The notes under the pieces were generated by a model. The model was not told the DNA's origin. It searched no databases and saw nothing but the letters and a program-made list of their open reading frames with translations. From Narthecium ossifragum (taxonomy: Eukaryota > Streptophyta > Magnoliopsida > Dioscoreales > Nartheciaceae), in assembly GCA_963920575.1 (NCBI GenBank), contig OY986967.1, forward strand, positions 10,658,061 to 10,722,060: 64,000 nucleotides of DNA. The letters are read 5' to 3'. This document shows positions 11,224 to 23,790 of this stretch, piece by piece (the stretch's first letter is position 1; every line of letters starts with the position of its first letter). Both the position numbers and the translations under genes were made by a program.

Positions 11224-13311
11224 ATGGCAAGTGAGAAGACATCGGTAGGGAGTATGAAGGTTGAAGCCATTTGATGGAAAGATCAACTTCACCCTATGGC
11301 AACGGAAGATGAAGAATATGTTGATCCAATAAGATCTCCTCATGTGTATGTTGGGGGAAACGTACAAGCAAAAGGATATGAAAGATGAGGAGTGGAAAAG
11401 GGCGGATCAAAAGGCTATGAGTTCAATTGAGCTACATTTGTCCGATGAAGTCATGTACAATGTCATAGAAGAAACTTCGGTGAAAGACACTTGAAAGAAG
11501 TTAGAGACTCTCTACATGGGTAAGACACTCTCTAACAAGCTGTTCTTGAAAGACCAATTGCTTAACCTTCGGATGGAAGAAGGTGAAGATGTCATGGAGC
11601 ACCTAAATGCCTTTAATCGGTGCTTAAGTGATTTGTTAATTGTGGAGGTGAAATATGAAGAGGAAGACAAGGCGTTGTTGTTGCTTCACTCGTTGCCGTC
11701 ATCCTTCAAGCACTTTCGTACCTGATACGAGTCGATCCGACTCGACCAACTGGACCCGCGCCGAGAAGAGGACCCAAACTGGTTTAGCCTCTTTCCTGGT
11801 TTGACTTGATCTTCCCTAAGTATTTAATTTGGATTTATTATTAGTCTTTTATATTTAGTTGAGTCCCAGTTGATATTTGTTCGCTAGGATTTAATTAAGA
11901 GTTATATTTTGAGTTAGTAAGTTGAGTTTGGAAGCCTTATTACTTGCTAATTAAGCAAGGGGGTTTTCTAGTTGGATTAGGACTCAGTCAAGGCCTCTAT
12001 AAAAGGACCTCAGTAGCTTTGTAAAATGAAAAGAAAATTATGATGAATTAATGAGAGTAGAGTAATTAAGTAGGATATCATAGGAGTAAAAGTAATGTAG
12101 TTTCCACCATAAATCCACCATTGATCCACGTTCTTCCCCGTCGGTCACCTTCTTCGCAGCCGGCACCGCCTCCACCGGTATTTCTCTCTCCCCGCCACTT
12201 TCTCTCTCCACCACGTTAACGCCACGTCACCATCACTGTTCATCTTATCCTTCCTCTTCTCTCCCATGCTGCAACCCTAGCCTTTCGCCGGCCATCTTTC
12301 CCCAGCCTTCTCCGGCCGCCCCGCTGCCATCCAAGACCGCCAACGTCCTCCCCTATCTCCCATGACTCCGGCTAACCCCTTCCCGAAGTCTTCCATCACC
12401 TTCGGCGCCGTCCTCGACAAGCCGACCTCTGTTCCCATCGCCATCAACCCCTGTCCGACCCCGATCTCACCCCTAAACCATCCTAAAACCCTTTCCCGAC
12501 CTCCGTAGACCAGATCCCGACCTTCCCCGACCATTCCCCGCCCCTCGCCAAGCTCTCTGTCATCCCCGATGCCGGTCAACCTAAACCCACCACCGTCGAC
12601 ATCCTAGATCCCATCGATCTAGCCATCCTCCCACCAATCCACTCCGGTGGATCTCTTCCCCACTGTTCGACGACCTTTCCTGCCAAGGTCCCGACCGCCG
12701 GCAATCCTCAGCCGTCGGATCTTCCCAACCAACCTTTGACTAAATTGGCTCAACCAACTTAACCGGTTCAGCTAAGCCACTTAGCCCAATTCGAGCCAGA
12801 TTCAATTCCTTGAGCAATCAACCAATCAGACTTAACCAAGTCCTAGTCCTACCCTAATCAAGCTCAGCCAAATCCGAACCTGCTAGCCAGATCAGCCAAT
12901 TGGATTCAATCAAGTACGATCAGGCCAATTCTGATCAATTAGAACAGTAGAGACCCGATACGAGAGGATTGCGAGTAGACCACTCGTATCAGTACCACAC
13001 TCATGTTTGAAAAAGAGACTCTTCGGTTTGAAGATGTTGTCCAAGGTATCATCTCTCATGTCAAGATGTGCAAGAATACGGGAGAAGATGCAAGAAGTGA
13101 AGGACTCTTTGTAAAGAGTTCGGATGGGCACCAAAGCCGCTCAAAGGAGAAGGCGTCAAGTAATCGGAGTAGATCAAAATCAAGATCAAAGTCAAAGAAA
13201 GATATTGTGTGCTTTCATTGTGGAAAGAAGGGCCATTTTAAGAAGAATTGCTTCAAGCTAAAGGCGGAGATTAAAGAAGGAAAGAAGACCGAGAGCTCAA
13301 ATGTGGCTGCA
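11224..13311 (+). pseudogene. Copia gag, decayed and split by solo LTR-A2
   Basis: Capsid/nucleocapsid region. The ATG at 11224 opens MASEKTSVGSMKVE; a one-base shift near 11264 leads into FDGKINFTLWQRKMK, followed by TAA near 11329 and TGA near 11491. The UBN2-type gag (KLFLKDQLLNLRMEEGED) runs to 11722, where LTR-A2 is inserted. Gag resumes in the same frame after it (TLMFEKETLRFEDV). A basic Ser/Arg/Lys stretch then leads to the zinc knuckle CFHCGKKGHFKKNC (CX2CX4HX4C) at about 13210. Confidence 0.88.
11723..12991 (+). repeat. Solo LTR, family LTR-A (copy A2), in Copia gag
   Basis: 1,269 bp with intact inverted ends TGATACGAG...CTCGTATCA, flanked on both sides by GTACC (11718-11722 and 12992-12996), a perfect 5-bp target duplication. 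TATA box at 11998-12004. No internal region. The Copia gag frame continues in phase across it, so it is younger than the Copia element. Confidence 0.93.
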
Positions 13312-15066
13312 TTGCTTCGAAGAGCCATGGAGAGCTTCTATCGGTATCCTCGGGTAATTTCTCATCTTATTCTTGGATTCTTCACTCTGGTTGTACTTTT
13401 CATGTGTGCAAATAGGGAATGGTTTGAGACATACAAAGAAAAGGTTGGAGGCGAAGTTCTTATGGGGAACGATGCGGCATGCAAAGTTTTTTGGCATTGG
13501 GACCATAAAGCTCAAGATGAATGATGGCTTGGTTAGATCTCTTGGAAATGTGAGGCATGTTCCGGCTCTCAAGAAGAACTTGATCTCGTTGGGTACTCTT
13601 GATTCAAATGGGTACACTTTCACATCATGTGAGGGAAATATCAAGATCACCAAAGGTTCGTTAGTGGTGATGAGAGGAGAGAAGCTACCGAACAACTTGT
13701 ATAAACTTTTGGAAAGCATAATTTCGGGTGGAGCGGCTATTTCCATGGATGCAAATGTGATGAAGAAGCAATATGGCTATGGCATTTGAGGCTTGGCCAT
13801 ATGAGCGAGCGGGCATTGCAAGAGCTATACAAGAGAGGTTTGTTGCATGGTGTTAACAAGTGCAAATTGGTTTTTTGCAAGTCTTGTGTGATGGAAAAGC
13901 AAAGCAAGGTTTCATTCAAAATAGCAGTGAAAAAGAACCGAGCAAATGGAATTCTTGATTACATTCACTCCGATGTTTGGGGGCCGGCGCCGACATGATC
14001 TCATGGTAGAGCCCGTTACCTCATCACTTTTTTAGATGATTATTCAAGAAAGGTTTGGGTCTATTTCATGCGCGAGAAGTCAGAGGTCTTTGATAGGTTC
14101 AAAGAATGGAAGGCGGAGGTGGAAAATCAAACCGGAAGGAAGATCAAGTACTTGAGAAGTGACAATGGAGGGGAATATCGATATGGGAGGTTCTTAATAT
14201 TTTGCAAGAATGAATGCATTATTCGACACTTTACCGTGAAGAAGAATTCTCAACAAAATGGTACCGCCGAAAGAATGAATAAACCCTTATGGAGAGGTAG
14301 AGATGCATGAGAGTTCATGTGGGATTGTCCGAAGGTTATTGGGCAGAATCTGTTAACCATGCTTGCTATTTGGTTAACCAATCACCATCTAATTGTTTTG
14401 AACTTCAAGTGTGCCGAAGAGGTGTGGTCCGGGAAAGACATCGATTACTCAAATGTCAAGGTTTTTGGATGCAAAGCTTATGGTCCTATTCCTCTTGATG
14501 AGAAGAACAAGTTGAAGCCAAAATCACAAGAATGTATTTTCATGGGCTTTAAAAGGTGAGTGAAAGGCTACAAATTGTGGGATCCGGTAAATAACAAGAA
14601 GATTATTAGTAGAGATGTCATATTCGATGAGAAGACCTTGCCAATGGCCGAAGTCAAAAATGATGAAAAGAAAGGTAGTGTTCCTACAGAGAAACTTGTT
14701 GAAATTCCTATTGTTGATGAAAATGCAAGCCATCAACTTAAGGTTGGTGAGGCATCGGGTGATGTTGAGGAGGAACAACCGGAGGAGGTTCATGCCGAAC
14801 CGAGCATAGCAAAATCTCGCGAAAGAAGGGTCATCAAGCCTCCTCAACGGCTTGGATGGGATGATGAAGCATGTTATGCTCTTTTGGCTAGTAAAAGGGA
14901 ACCATCAAGCTTTCAAGAAGCAATGAGAAGTAATGAATCACAAGAATGGTTGAGTGCTATGGGAGGTGAGTTGGAATCACTTTATAAGAACTCCGTTTGG
15001 GAGTTAGTCCCTAAACCTAAGGACCGAAAGATCATCGGCTCCAAGTGGGTTTATCGGAAGAAAGAA
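13312..15066 (+). pseudogene. Copia protease-integrase region, decayed
   Basis: Protease: GCTFHVCANREWF follows His-Ser-Gly, so the catalytic aspartate of the usual DSG is replaced by histidine near 13382. GAG-pre-integrase: LWHLRLGHMSERALQEL with a zinc-binding CKSCVMEKQ. Integrase: first Asp in LDYIHSDVWGP, second in LRSDNGGEY, Glu in QQNGTAERMN, so the DDE triad can be traced. Stops occur near 13996, 14308 and 14557, with frame changes near 14300. The integrase tail (VKVFGCKAYGPIP, KSQECIFMGF) and linker (REPSSFQEAMRSNESQEW) run to WVYRKKE at about 15066, where homology ends. Confidence 0.88.
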
Positions 15067-15193
15067 TATACGAATTCATTTCTTTTGGCCACCAATTACA
15101 GTGATATTTAGAAGAATTTAAACTATGTTTTCTTTATTATTTCATTCTTTGTTTGTCATTGATATATACTAATCCCATCCTTCATTTCTTAGC

Positions 15194-16196
15194 ACAGTAT
15201 CATTCATCTCTCAGTACCACCGAATCTGACCAGGAAAATATTGCCCTGGTGGAGACAGAGGCCATGGTTGACAACCCGGTCGATGAAGAAGAAGAAGAAA
15301 TTCACTCTGAGCCTGCGGATGAATTGAAGCTGCCGAGGAAGAAATCGAGAGCCAGCAAGCAATATTCTGTCTCCTTCCCTGCCGAGCCAATACCTTCCAA
15401 ACCTTTTGGGCAATGACTGGGAACACATGGCATGTCAAAAATTTTTGCCATGATGCAAAATGTAGTACGTACCATGTCGGCGGAATACCATGCCAGTAAT
15501 CAGAAAATGGAAGCTAGATTGAAGAAGCAGTACGATATTGTGCTACTTGCTCGTGACAGAAAACTGCATGGTGAATTGATTGCTCTGAGGAAAGAGTAGA
15601 AGGAGTTGAGGGCTATTGTCATGAAGATCATTAGAGGGGGGATCGACCTCAATAAGGGCGAGGCTATCAACGTGCCTCCATTACAAAGGATGATCGAGGA
15701 GGGCGAGGTCAACCTCGTTAAGGAGCAGGCTCTCAACGTGCCTCCAGTCCAAAGGATGAATGAGGATGGAGAGCTCGACCTCAATAAGGAGCAGCCAATC
15801 AACGTGCCTCCAGTCCAAAGGATGGTCGACGAGGGAGAGTTGGACCTCACATCGTGAAGGTATTTTCCATCCTCGCTATGTTACTTAACTTGCCATCTTT
15901 TTTTCTTTCTTTGATATTCTTTCACATTGTAAAGGTATTCTCTCTGTACTATCTGCTAATCCCTTCTTTTCCAGGTTTGTTTTAGTTGTTTCCTTCAGTC
16001 AGCCGTAGATGTATTCCTTAATCTTTACCATCTTTCTTTCGATTTGTTTCCTTGTATTTCACAAGTCTTAGTTTTTTATGTGAATCTCCAGGAAATTCCA
16101 GCCGCCTACGACGTCCTAAAGGATGGGTTGATTGAAGACAGAAGGTGCAACGAGGAAGAGTGGAAGAAAATGAAGTACTTGTGGCTGCCTAATTAG
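15194..16196 (+). pseudogene. Unrecognised decayed multi-exon gene with three 22-residue repeats
   Basis: I do not recognise the family. A splice-like acceptor (TTCTTAG) precedes 15194. A frame with an acidic run (DEEEEEI) and a basic patch (LPRKKSRASKQ) runs to a TGA near 15414, continues in the same frame as a likely coiled-coil segment (AEYHASNQKMEARLKKQYD), passes a TAG near 15597, then enters three repeats of the form NVPPVQRM-x-(E/D)-(E/D)-GE-(L/V). A separate exon-like block 16092-16196 after TCTCCAG reads EIPAAYDVLKDGLIEDRR to WLPN and stop. It lies between the Copia break and the Mutator-like relic. It may be a gene carried by that element or an old element ORF; function unknown. Confidence 0.35.
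15645..15842 (+). repeat. Three in-frame 66-bp tandem repeats
   Basis: Units start at 15645, 15711 and 15777. Each encodes (D/N)L-x-K, then (I/L)NVPP(V/L)QRM, then two acidic residues and GE(V/L). The lengths are exactly 66 bp and the frame is kept, so they arose while the sequence was still coding. A partial fourth unit (DLTS) follows. Confidence 0.85.
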
Positions 16197-16689
16197 CAAC
16201 TGTTGGCATGAAAGAGGTGTATTAAACAATTTAAAGCAACACTGACTTCTTGTTCTCGGCTGATCTCTATACTTTGTATCCAACATTTCAAGGGATGAAG
16301 TACTCATTAAATGGATGTGACAGCCACGTTCTCCCCTCATTAAATGCTTTCTGACCTATGGAAGGGAGTCTGATATCCGACGGCGGATGACCCCCTCCCC
16401 TTTCTATTTCTTTCTCTCTATCTCACACATGTTTAATAGATAGGCCACTTCTTACACCTCTTTCTCCTCATGCTTTTTCTCTATCTATACCCCGAAGCAG
16501 GAATGATTGAATGATTCTGCATTAAATCCTTTACTATAAAAAAATTTCCAGCTCTTTTCATACCCCCGACATGACAGCTCCGTATGCATCATCTACATCC
16601 TTGCCCATTCCACCCTTGCCACCATCTTCTTATCATCTTCCTCCATATACACCAGCGAGGCTTCTCTTTCCTCTGCTTGCCCCGGGCAT
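16197..16689. other. Spacer, no gene recognised
   Basis: AT-rich then CT-rich sequence between the unknown relic and the transposase relic. It may hold the 5' untranslated part of the Mutator-like element. No clear terminal inverted repeat found. Confidence 0.4.
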
Positions 16690-16896
16690 TTGGAGATAGT
16701 TGAAGTAGTGGAGGCTCCGTATGGGGGAAAGTGTTGGCTGCCGATGTCGGCATGGAGAGGGGCGGCTATTAAACGTCGCCTTTGCCTTGTTCGAATATGG
16801 AAATGGGTGGCCAGAACCCAACAAACTTTCGGTTGCTCTTTCATATTGGTGGGGGACGTCGTGTACGACGAAAGGAAGATGTTCTTACACTACGAT

Positions 16897-19205
16897 TGTG
16901 AGGACATGTCCCTCTACCCCTGTGGCTCGTTGTAGACCGCAAGGGCAATTTGGTAAATTATGCCTTATTGGTTTGTTTCACACCCGCGTGTGTACTCACT
17001 AACCATCTTTGTGTTAGTGTTTGATTAGAAAGGTTAGGTGGACCCGGGATCGAAAGATCCGGGCTTGGGCTTGAGTTATAGTCCAAGTCTAGCTTTCTGC
17101 ACTTAAAGGATCGATCTTTCCTTGCTAGAAGATCGATCTTTTGATGCCAGAAAGTCAAGGTGTGATCGTCACGAAGGATCGATCTTCCCTCAAGGAAGGA
17201 TCGATCTTTCATAGGTCGGTTCGTTTGCCTATAAAACGGACGTAACCCTCTTCGTTGAATCCCTTTTGAAATCCGCTTTCTTGAGCTCAGAGCCGCCGGA
17301 TTTTGGAGAGATTTGGGATGATCCAAGGCCTAGCAGCTGAGATTGAAGCAGCTATTGCCTAGGTAGGGATCCTACCTACGTTTGGTTTCCGGTTTTGTGA
17401 GTTTTGAGTTGATTGTGTTTTGTTTCGCTTAGATCTCACTGAATACATGTTAGTTTGTAGTATTTTCACCGGTTTTGGACTCGTGGTCATTCGTACTACC
17501 AGATTCCAGGGTTTTGTGGGATTTGGTGGAGTTTTCCGACGGTATTTCTCGTCGGAGGTTTGCCGGAGAACCTAACAAGATCGATCTTTCTGGGAGAAAG
17601 ATCGATCCTTCTTTGTTGGTCATGCTGAACCCGATGAAGGATCGATCATCTGGTTGTAGATGATCGATCGTGTGCCTTGGGTAGCATGGGATCCCCCTTG
17701 TCACGAGGAGGATCGATCTTCCTTGGCGTGGCAAGAGGGTGCTCTCTGTCACACTGATGATCGATCTTCCTGAGAGGAAGGATCGATCATCTTTGGCTCG
17801 ACAGGGAAGGAAGCTCTCTGTTACTTGAAAGATCAATCCTTCCTTAGGGAAAGGATCGATCCTTTGAGGACTGAGAGGGATTTTCTTGGTTTTGCCCGCG
17901 GGGCTTGTATGTACAGTTTCCTTATAGCTTTATATCTGGTAGATACTCTTATGCATGCTAGCCCCATATTAGGGGCAGTGGCGAACCAGGGGAGTGATGA
18001 CTCCTTGGGTGTTTAGAATAAGCGGGCGAGTGGCCCTACAGCTTTCCTTAGCCTTGCATGTCGGCGTGCGCCGAGGGCCTTTACCTGCGTGGTTTGTCTT
18101 TGTTGTTTGCGGGGCTGCTTCCCGATGCAGATTGCTGGTGAACTGGCTGGCAGTTGGTGGTATACCATTGTAGCAGTTCCAGACCTTTAATAACTGTTCA
18201 CCACCACGGGCCGGCAGTGTGCCGAGCCCAGACCATGTTATGCTATCATCACATACTGCTGCATGCCTTAACTGTTTATATGTGTATGTTCATCACATGC
18301 ATCTCTGTTGTGCATTAGTTGCATGGTTAGGGCTTGGGCGATCAGTGGGTCGCCGTCCCGAGGCTGGAAGCTCGGATTTATCCCTATGACCGGGGTTGGG
18401 TAGTTTGGACCCGGTTTGAATTGTGGTGTGCAGTCAAATTCGATGATAGGCCTAGATGACTGGTATACCTGTTGCTTGATGATTGTAGAGGTCGTGTCGG
18501 CCTCGAGTCGGATGCTGAGGTGTAGCCGGTGTCCCACTGTGTTGACCCTTGAGTAGAGGCGTTGCCTACTCAGCGGTGCCATTTCTCGCCTGCAGTGTCG
18601 TTCCCTGCTTGTGGGCCAGCAGTGTTAGTTTCTACTTAATGAGTGTGACCTGACATGTGACCAGTTCTTCCAGAAGACCATGATTGTGGGACTCAGGGTC
18701 ACGCGGTAGGGTTATGGGGCCTCTGTATACACCCAGGTCTTACTTGAGGGCGACACTGTTGCGTTTCCCTCTTCCTTCTGTGTGTCGTAGTGTAGTTTCC
18801 ATGCTGAGCTTAGTTGCTCACTTCTACCCATGCTGCATTTTGTAGGTGCGTTAGCTCCTCTTTGGTGGCCCCGACCAGGCAGTTAGTCGGCGGTGTGGCG
18901 GCGCCATGCGGAGTTTGAGAGGTGGCGATCTTTTACAGCTTTAAACCTATGTTAGTTAGTCTCCTACGGGAGTAATGTTGTATTTGAATCTTCCCCTCTC
19001 CGAGGATATGTATATTAAATTCACTTGGGTTTTGTAATCTTGGGTTCGATGTTGTTTAAATTGTTGTTTTAAATTGAGGGTGTTTTGGTGACTTGCTAGG
19101 GAGACCAATAGGTTAGAGGGAACCCTCGCCAATTTTTCTGCGTTTCATTAGGTTTCAGTTCGTGTCACCCGGCCCGGTTGGGCCTTCGTGGGTAGGGGCG
19201 CGACA
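16897..19205 (+). repeat. Solo LTR, family LTR-D (copy D1)
   Basis: 2,309 bp, beginning TGTGAGGACATG and ending GGCGCGACA, with ACGAT on both sides (16892-16896, 19206-19210). Inserted in the MULE N-terminal exon, whose frame is continuous once one target copy is discounted. Probable TATA box at 17230-17236. Palindromic dyads lie at 17107-17215 and 17575-17870. No internal region or coding capacity. The family has four copies here, all solo or partial; Gypsy origin is likely but unproven. Confidence 0.9.
17107..17870. repeat. ATCGAT-core dyad clusters in LTR-D1
   Basis: Two clusters. At 17107-17215: AAGGATCGATCTTT, AAGATCGATCTTTT and relatives. At 17575-17870: about nine copies, usually in facing pairs whose flanks also match. 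For example, near 17645 GATCGATCATCT and AGATGATCGATC form a perfect 12-bp stem with a 6-base loop. The spacers between pairs show no evident similarity. Confidence 0.85.
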
Positions 19206-22056
19206 ACGATGGGCGGAGAATCAAACTAATTCATCTCCAGGATGCAACTAAGCTGTCGCAGTTAAAAACTAAGCTGCTGAAGGCGATGGAGGCATGTCAC
19301 AGACACGACGACATCGACCTCAAATACATATATCCTTCAGAAACATTCGTTTCGTTCGTGGACGTTGTTGATGATAATGATGTTCTCATGATGGCTGAGC
19401 TATGTGCGACTTCCTGCACTGCACTATGTCTTTTTGCAATCCAGACTCAACAAGAACGATCGACGTAAGGGTCTTCTTTTTTTTGTTAATTGTTTCTACA
19501 ACACATGTAGTCAGTAAAATTTCTACTCTGTTTTCCTCTGGACTTTGAAGGATTTCTTAATAAATCATTTTGGGTAATGTAGTCATGTCTTCCTACTAAC
19601 ATTATAATTTCATTAATTTCTCAAGACTTCCTCAGAAGAACGGCCACCTACCTTGGTCACCAATGAGACCACACGCCGACCACACACATGAATTCAGACT
19701 GAAGGTCCTAGGTGATAAAAAAAGCCTCTCTCTATCATTCTCTGTATCTCTCAATGCGATTTTTTTCTTATTATTCCAATCAACAGAGGTATTTGTTAAC
19801 GACATACATGTAATTCCTAGTAATTTCAAATGATTTTGCCTTTCGCCACTGAAGGCGACATAAATTTCTTAGGATTTCTCTACTCATGTCTAGAACTAAC
19901 ATTATTTTCTCACCGATATTTCAGCATAGACACAGTAGAACTGGAGCCGCTCGTAGCCCTCACGGATAACATAGTCTAACATTTCTACGTAGAGAACCAT
20001 TCAGAGCTAGACTACGTCAGCAGTTCTCATCGTCCATCTATGATGGAAAATCAGATGGACTTCCACGATACGTGATTACTATATTCTCTTTGTCACTCTC
20101 CCTTTATATCTCATTTCTCTCTCTCATTCTCTCTCTTTCTACTCCTTTCATCGCTGGCTTCCATCCTTAGCATTTATTCTATTGGGAATACTTACATTAA
20201 AAGAGTTATTTCCTTGTCTTTTACAAGGAATAGTCAGAAATTTATATAGACCTTTAACATTATGTTTGCCTACTAACATCATTGACTTCTCAGTGTAACA
20301 CCAGTAGCTGTGCAACAGCCCGTCGTGCGCATGGAATCCATAATTCAACAGTTCCAAGTAGAAAGCCGCACAGACCTACAATACACTGCACATGGTATAT
20401 GTGCAACCCACAATCAAGTTGACATCGGTCCAAGGTAATTAACTATGCTTTCTCACCCTCTCTCTCTCCCCCTCCCTATTCCTTTCTTCTCCTTTTTATT
20501 TTCCAACCTTTCATAGGATCCATTTGATCCGGATTACCCACTTCTTAAGAGGTTGTCCTTTTTGTTTTGAATGGATTTCTTTTTATTTTGAAAGGAATAC
20601 GTGACGAATATCCATTTATGGGTATCTTATTTGTCTTCTCTTCTCCCAACCTTCACTTTTTAATTTCTTGGACCTTTAAGAAGGATTCAACCACCATGAA
20701 AAAATCTGGTCTACTGCCACAAGCTACCTCGCTACCAGATGATTGTGTAGCCTTCGGTGATGGTCGTATGTTTCCACATGATGACGCAAATAACGAGTCC
20801 GAACCAGAAACAAACTCTGATGGGGAAGACTTCAATGCATATGCATCCCAAGAGGCCGCCGAAGAAGTTGAAAGTCAACGGTCTCGATGTATTTATATGG
20901 CGATCGACGGCGTCGGGTATCGTGGTCAAAGAACAGAGTCACCACAACTGACGAGTCTGCCATTCCGGATGAAGGAATCCCGTTGGTTCTTCATAACGAA
21001 ACGCCTAAACCAAGTGCCCCTCAACATCTGACTTCGGCGTCATCTTTTGTCGGACAGGTATTCAATGTTGTACGTCATTTCACTTTGTTCCTGAAAGACT
21101 ATGCCATAAACAACATATTCGAATATCGACCGGTGAAAACGAACCCTCACAAGGTTCTCGTTCGGTGTCATTCGGATGACTGTCCCTGGACGATGAAAGG
21201 TCTAAAGATGTCAGGGGTTCCTAACTTCCGGATCAAGAAATTCATCAAGGAACATACCTGCAACAGAACACTTGTTGGGCGCGATCATAAACAGTGCACT
21301 AGCATGTTCATTGTGGAGGAAATCTGGGAGCAGGTGATTGGGAGTGATGCCTATTCACCCAAAATGATTCAGACTCATGTGCATACTAAATATGGAGTGT
21401 CAGTCAAATATTAAAAAGCTTACCGGCCAAGAATAATGGCACTGGAAAAAGCATATGGCAGCTACAAAGAGTCGTACCAGTGGTTGCTCTCTTATATGAG
21501 AGAGCTCAAGAGACGGGATCCTGATACGGACGTTGCACTTCAATGGGAGATATCTGGGCACTTCATCATATTTTTCTGGGCATTTGGGGCTTTCTTACAT
21601 TCATTGCGGTCTCACCTTAGACAGGTTTGTTTCGCACGAGCATGCACCTACTTCCTCGTTTATGTTTGATCACTTCATATTCTTATTGATTGCAAAGTGA
21701 TTTTCATCTATTCTGTATTTCATCAAGGGATTAATTTTTTTATTATTTTCATTGTTGCGTTTTACAGCGAGATTCTAGATACTGGAATCTCATTCGTTTC
21801 TTTCTTTCGAACCTCATTTATTTTAAATTCCAATCAGCAGACTATTGGGGTTGATGGAAATTTTTTAACTGGGAAGTTCAGAGGGATCTTATTGATCGCA
21901 ACTGTCATGGACGGTGACAACCATATCCTCTCTATCGCATTTGCAATCGTCGAAAAGGAGAATAAAGACAATTGGATGTGGTTCATGGTGCAGCTCCGTT
22001 CTGTTATTGGTCGTTTTAGAGAACTCACAATACTATCCGACATGGCCAATCCGTAG

Positions 22057-23434
22057 TGTGTCCCGGCATTAAGGCGGTACCACGACTGTCAACCGTGGAC
22101 TCCTATAACGGAAAGCAACCCCGAAAACTCAGATGAACATATAATATAATATTATATGTTTTAAACATATAATATTATTTAAATCATCAAGATTCTTTAA
22201 TTAGAGGCTAAGCGATCTCGTCGATCCGATGTCCAAACGACGTCGGATTCGAGATCCAACTTAGAAAACCGTAGATAAACATGTTGGGATTAACATGTCC
22301 AAAACCGGGAAACATCCGACGGCTCGATTATCGGGAAAACACTAATCAAAACCGTTAATCTCACTAATTACCTCTAATTGCTGCAACACAGCCCATCCGT
22401 AGGAAATTCATAACAATTCATAGAAAAATCAGAAAATTATGAAACTAGTCAGGTCTGAGATTAGACTTAAAGATCTACAACTCTTATGTTCATCCAAAAT
22501 CAAGATCATGCACGTACAAACCGAAAAGCACTCCATAAACCGGTTGTTCTTCAAGAATAAAGAAACCGAAAAATCCGAGTTTAAACATACTAAAAACCTA
22601 CTAAAATCTCAATCAAATTATATGAAACTTACAACAAAAATTAAACTAAACAAGAGGAACACAACAACACCAAGAACACCTAGATCTACCGGCTAGATTA
22701 AGAGAAAACCCCAAAACAACTCAAGTAGGTAGAAACCTACCGGAAACACAAACCTCGGCTGAATCTCCGTTGTACGAGCACCAAACTGGATTCAAACCAA
22801 GTCAGGGATCTTCCTCTCGCTGCCACGAATCCAACGAGCTTTCAAGCACCCAAAATGATGGCCGGAGGAGGGAGAATAGAGGGGAAGAAGATGGTTGCCG
22901 AAAACAGGGGAAACATGGCCGCGGTAAGAAGAAGGAAGAAGGAGAAGGAAGGAGAAGGAGAAGAGGAAGAAGGAGAAGGAAAAGCCAGGGAAGGGGAAGA
23001 AGAAGAGGATAAGGGAGAGGAGAGAAGAAAAAGTCTTCTCTCCCTCTGATAGTGAAGATCGACGGCCAACGGCAGCGTCCACTCAGAAATTTACCGCCAT
23101 GACTTTCTGGCACATGAAGATCGATCTCCTTAGCAAGGCAGATCGATCTCCTTAGCAAGGATGATCGATCTCCTTAGCAAGGATGATTGATCTCCTTCGC
23201 CCAGAAACTCAAACTTGGGCTAAAACACAAGCCCAAGCTCGAATCTTCCGATCCCGGGTCCACCAAACCGTTCTAATCAAACACTAACACTGACACTAAC
23301 ACGGTCAGTGTGGGCACACACGGGTGTGAAACAAACTGACAAGGCGTAATTTACCAACTTGCTCTTGTGGTTTATAATGAGCTACGGGCCTGACCCAGGC
23401 GGTCGACCCAGAAGTAGAGGGATAAGTCCTCACA
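22057..23434 (-). repeat. Partial LTR, family LTR-D (copy D2)
   Basis: On the minus strand it begins TGTGAGGACTTATCC at 23434 and is collinear with D1 (GGTAAATTACGCC, TTTCACACCCGTGTG, TGTTTGATTAGAA, GGACCCGGGATCG). It is only about 1.4 kb and lacks the family's 3' end. Its 3' side meets the transposase at about 22040-22057, where a block of transposase is also missing, so one deletion probably removed both. Dyads remain at 23115-23205 (GATCGATCTCCTTAGC tandem copies). The 22920-23040 segment is GA-rich. Confidence 0.8.
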
Positions 23435-23790
23435 TCCCATGTCAACATGCGATGGTAGTACTTGGACATAGGAAGTTAGACCCATACCAATATTGTGAGA
23501 GGTGGTATATTGCAAACACATATCTCGCCACTTATTCAGACAGCGTGCCTCCAACTGCGTTGAGACAATACCGGGCGAGAGGAGCCATTGAGGATCGCAA
23601 GGTTCTACCACCAAAGGTGAAAGTCCTACCTGGACGGAAGAGGAAGAATAGAAGACCCTGACAAGGCGAGATACGGAAGAGCATTAAGAAGTGCAAGAAC
23701 TGTCGGGGCACCGGACACAACATAAGGACATGTACGAATGCTGCTGCTTTGATATCAAACCATGTTGGCCATTGACCCAAAATGGGTGGA

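Larger units (their letters stand above)
9401..15066 (+). mobile_element. Decayed Ty1/Copia retrotransposon, 3'-truncated
   Basis: Order: 5' LTR (TGTTGGCT... to ...GTTTACA, about 530 bp once a nested LTR is discounted), tRNA-iMet primer site, gag with zinc knuckle, protease, integrase, then the linker up to KIIGSKWVYRKKE. Homology ends near 15066, just before the reverse transcriptase core. No RT, RNase H, polypurine tract or 3' LTR follows, so the 3' half is gone. Two solo LTRs of another family sit inside (9792-11044 and 11723-12991). Several stops and frameshifts mark it as dead. Confidence 0.9.
16690..23790 (+). mobile_element. Mutator-like element (MULE) transposase relic, broken by two solo LTRs
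   Basis: N-terminal PB1-like part: ILVGDVVYDERKMFLHYD at about 16840-16896, continuing after an inserted LTR at 19211 (GRRIKLIHLQDATKLSQLK). Spliced linker-like exons follow (19480-20690). The MuDR domain at 21050-21670 has VGQVFNVVRHF, CHSDDCPWTMKG, an in-frame stop near 21412, then MALEKAYGSYKESYQWLL. DDE part: first Asp in IGVDGNFLTGKFRG (21840), then AFAIVEKENKDNW and LSDM (22040). The frame breaks there at the second LTR and about 200 residues of core, with the last acidic residue, are missing. The C-terminal SWIM-type IPCQHAM and YCERWYIANTYLATY follow at 23435, then a stop near 23660 and a zinc knuckle CKNCRGTGHNIRTC. No terminal inverted repeats were found, so element borders are unknown. 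Inactive. Confidence 0.8.
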
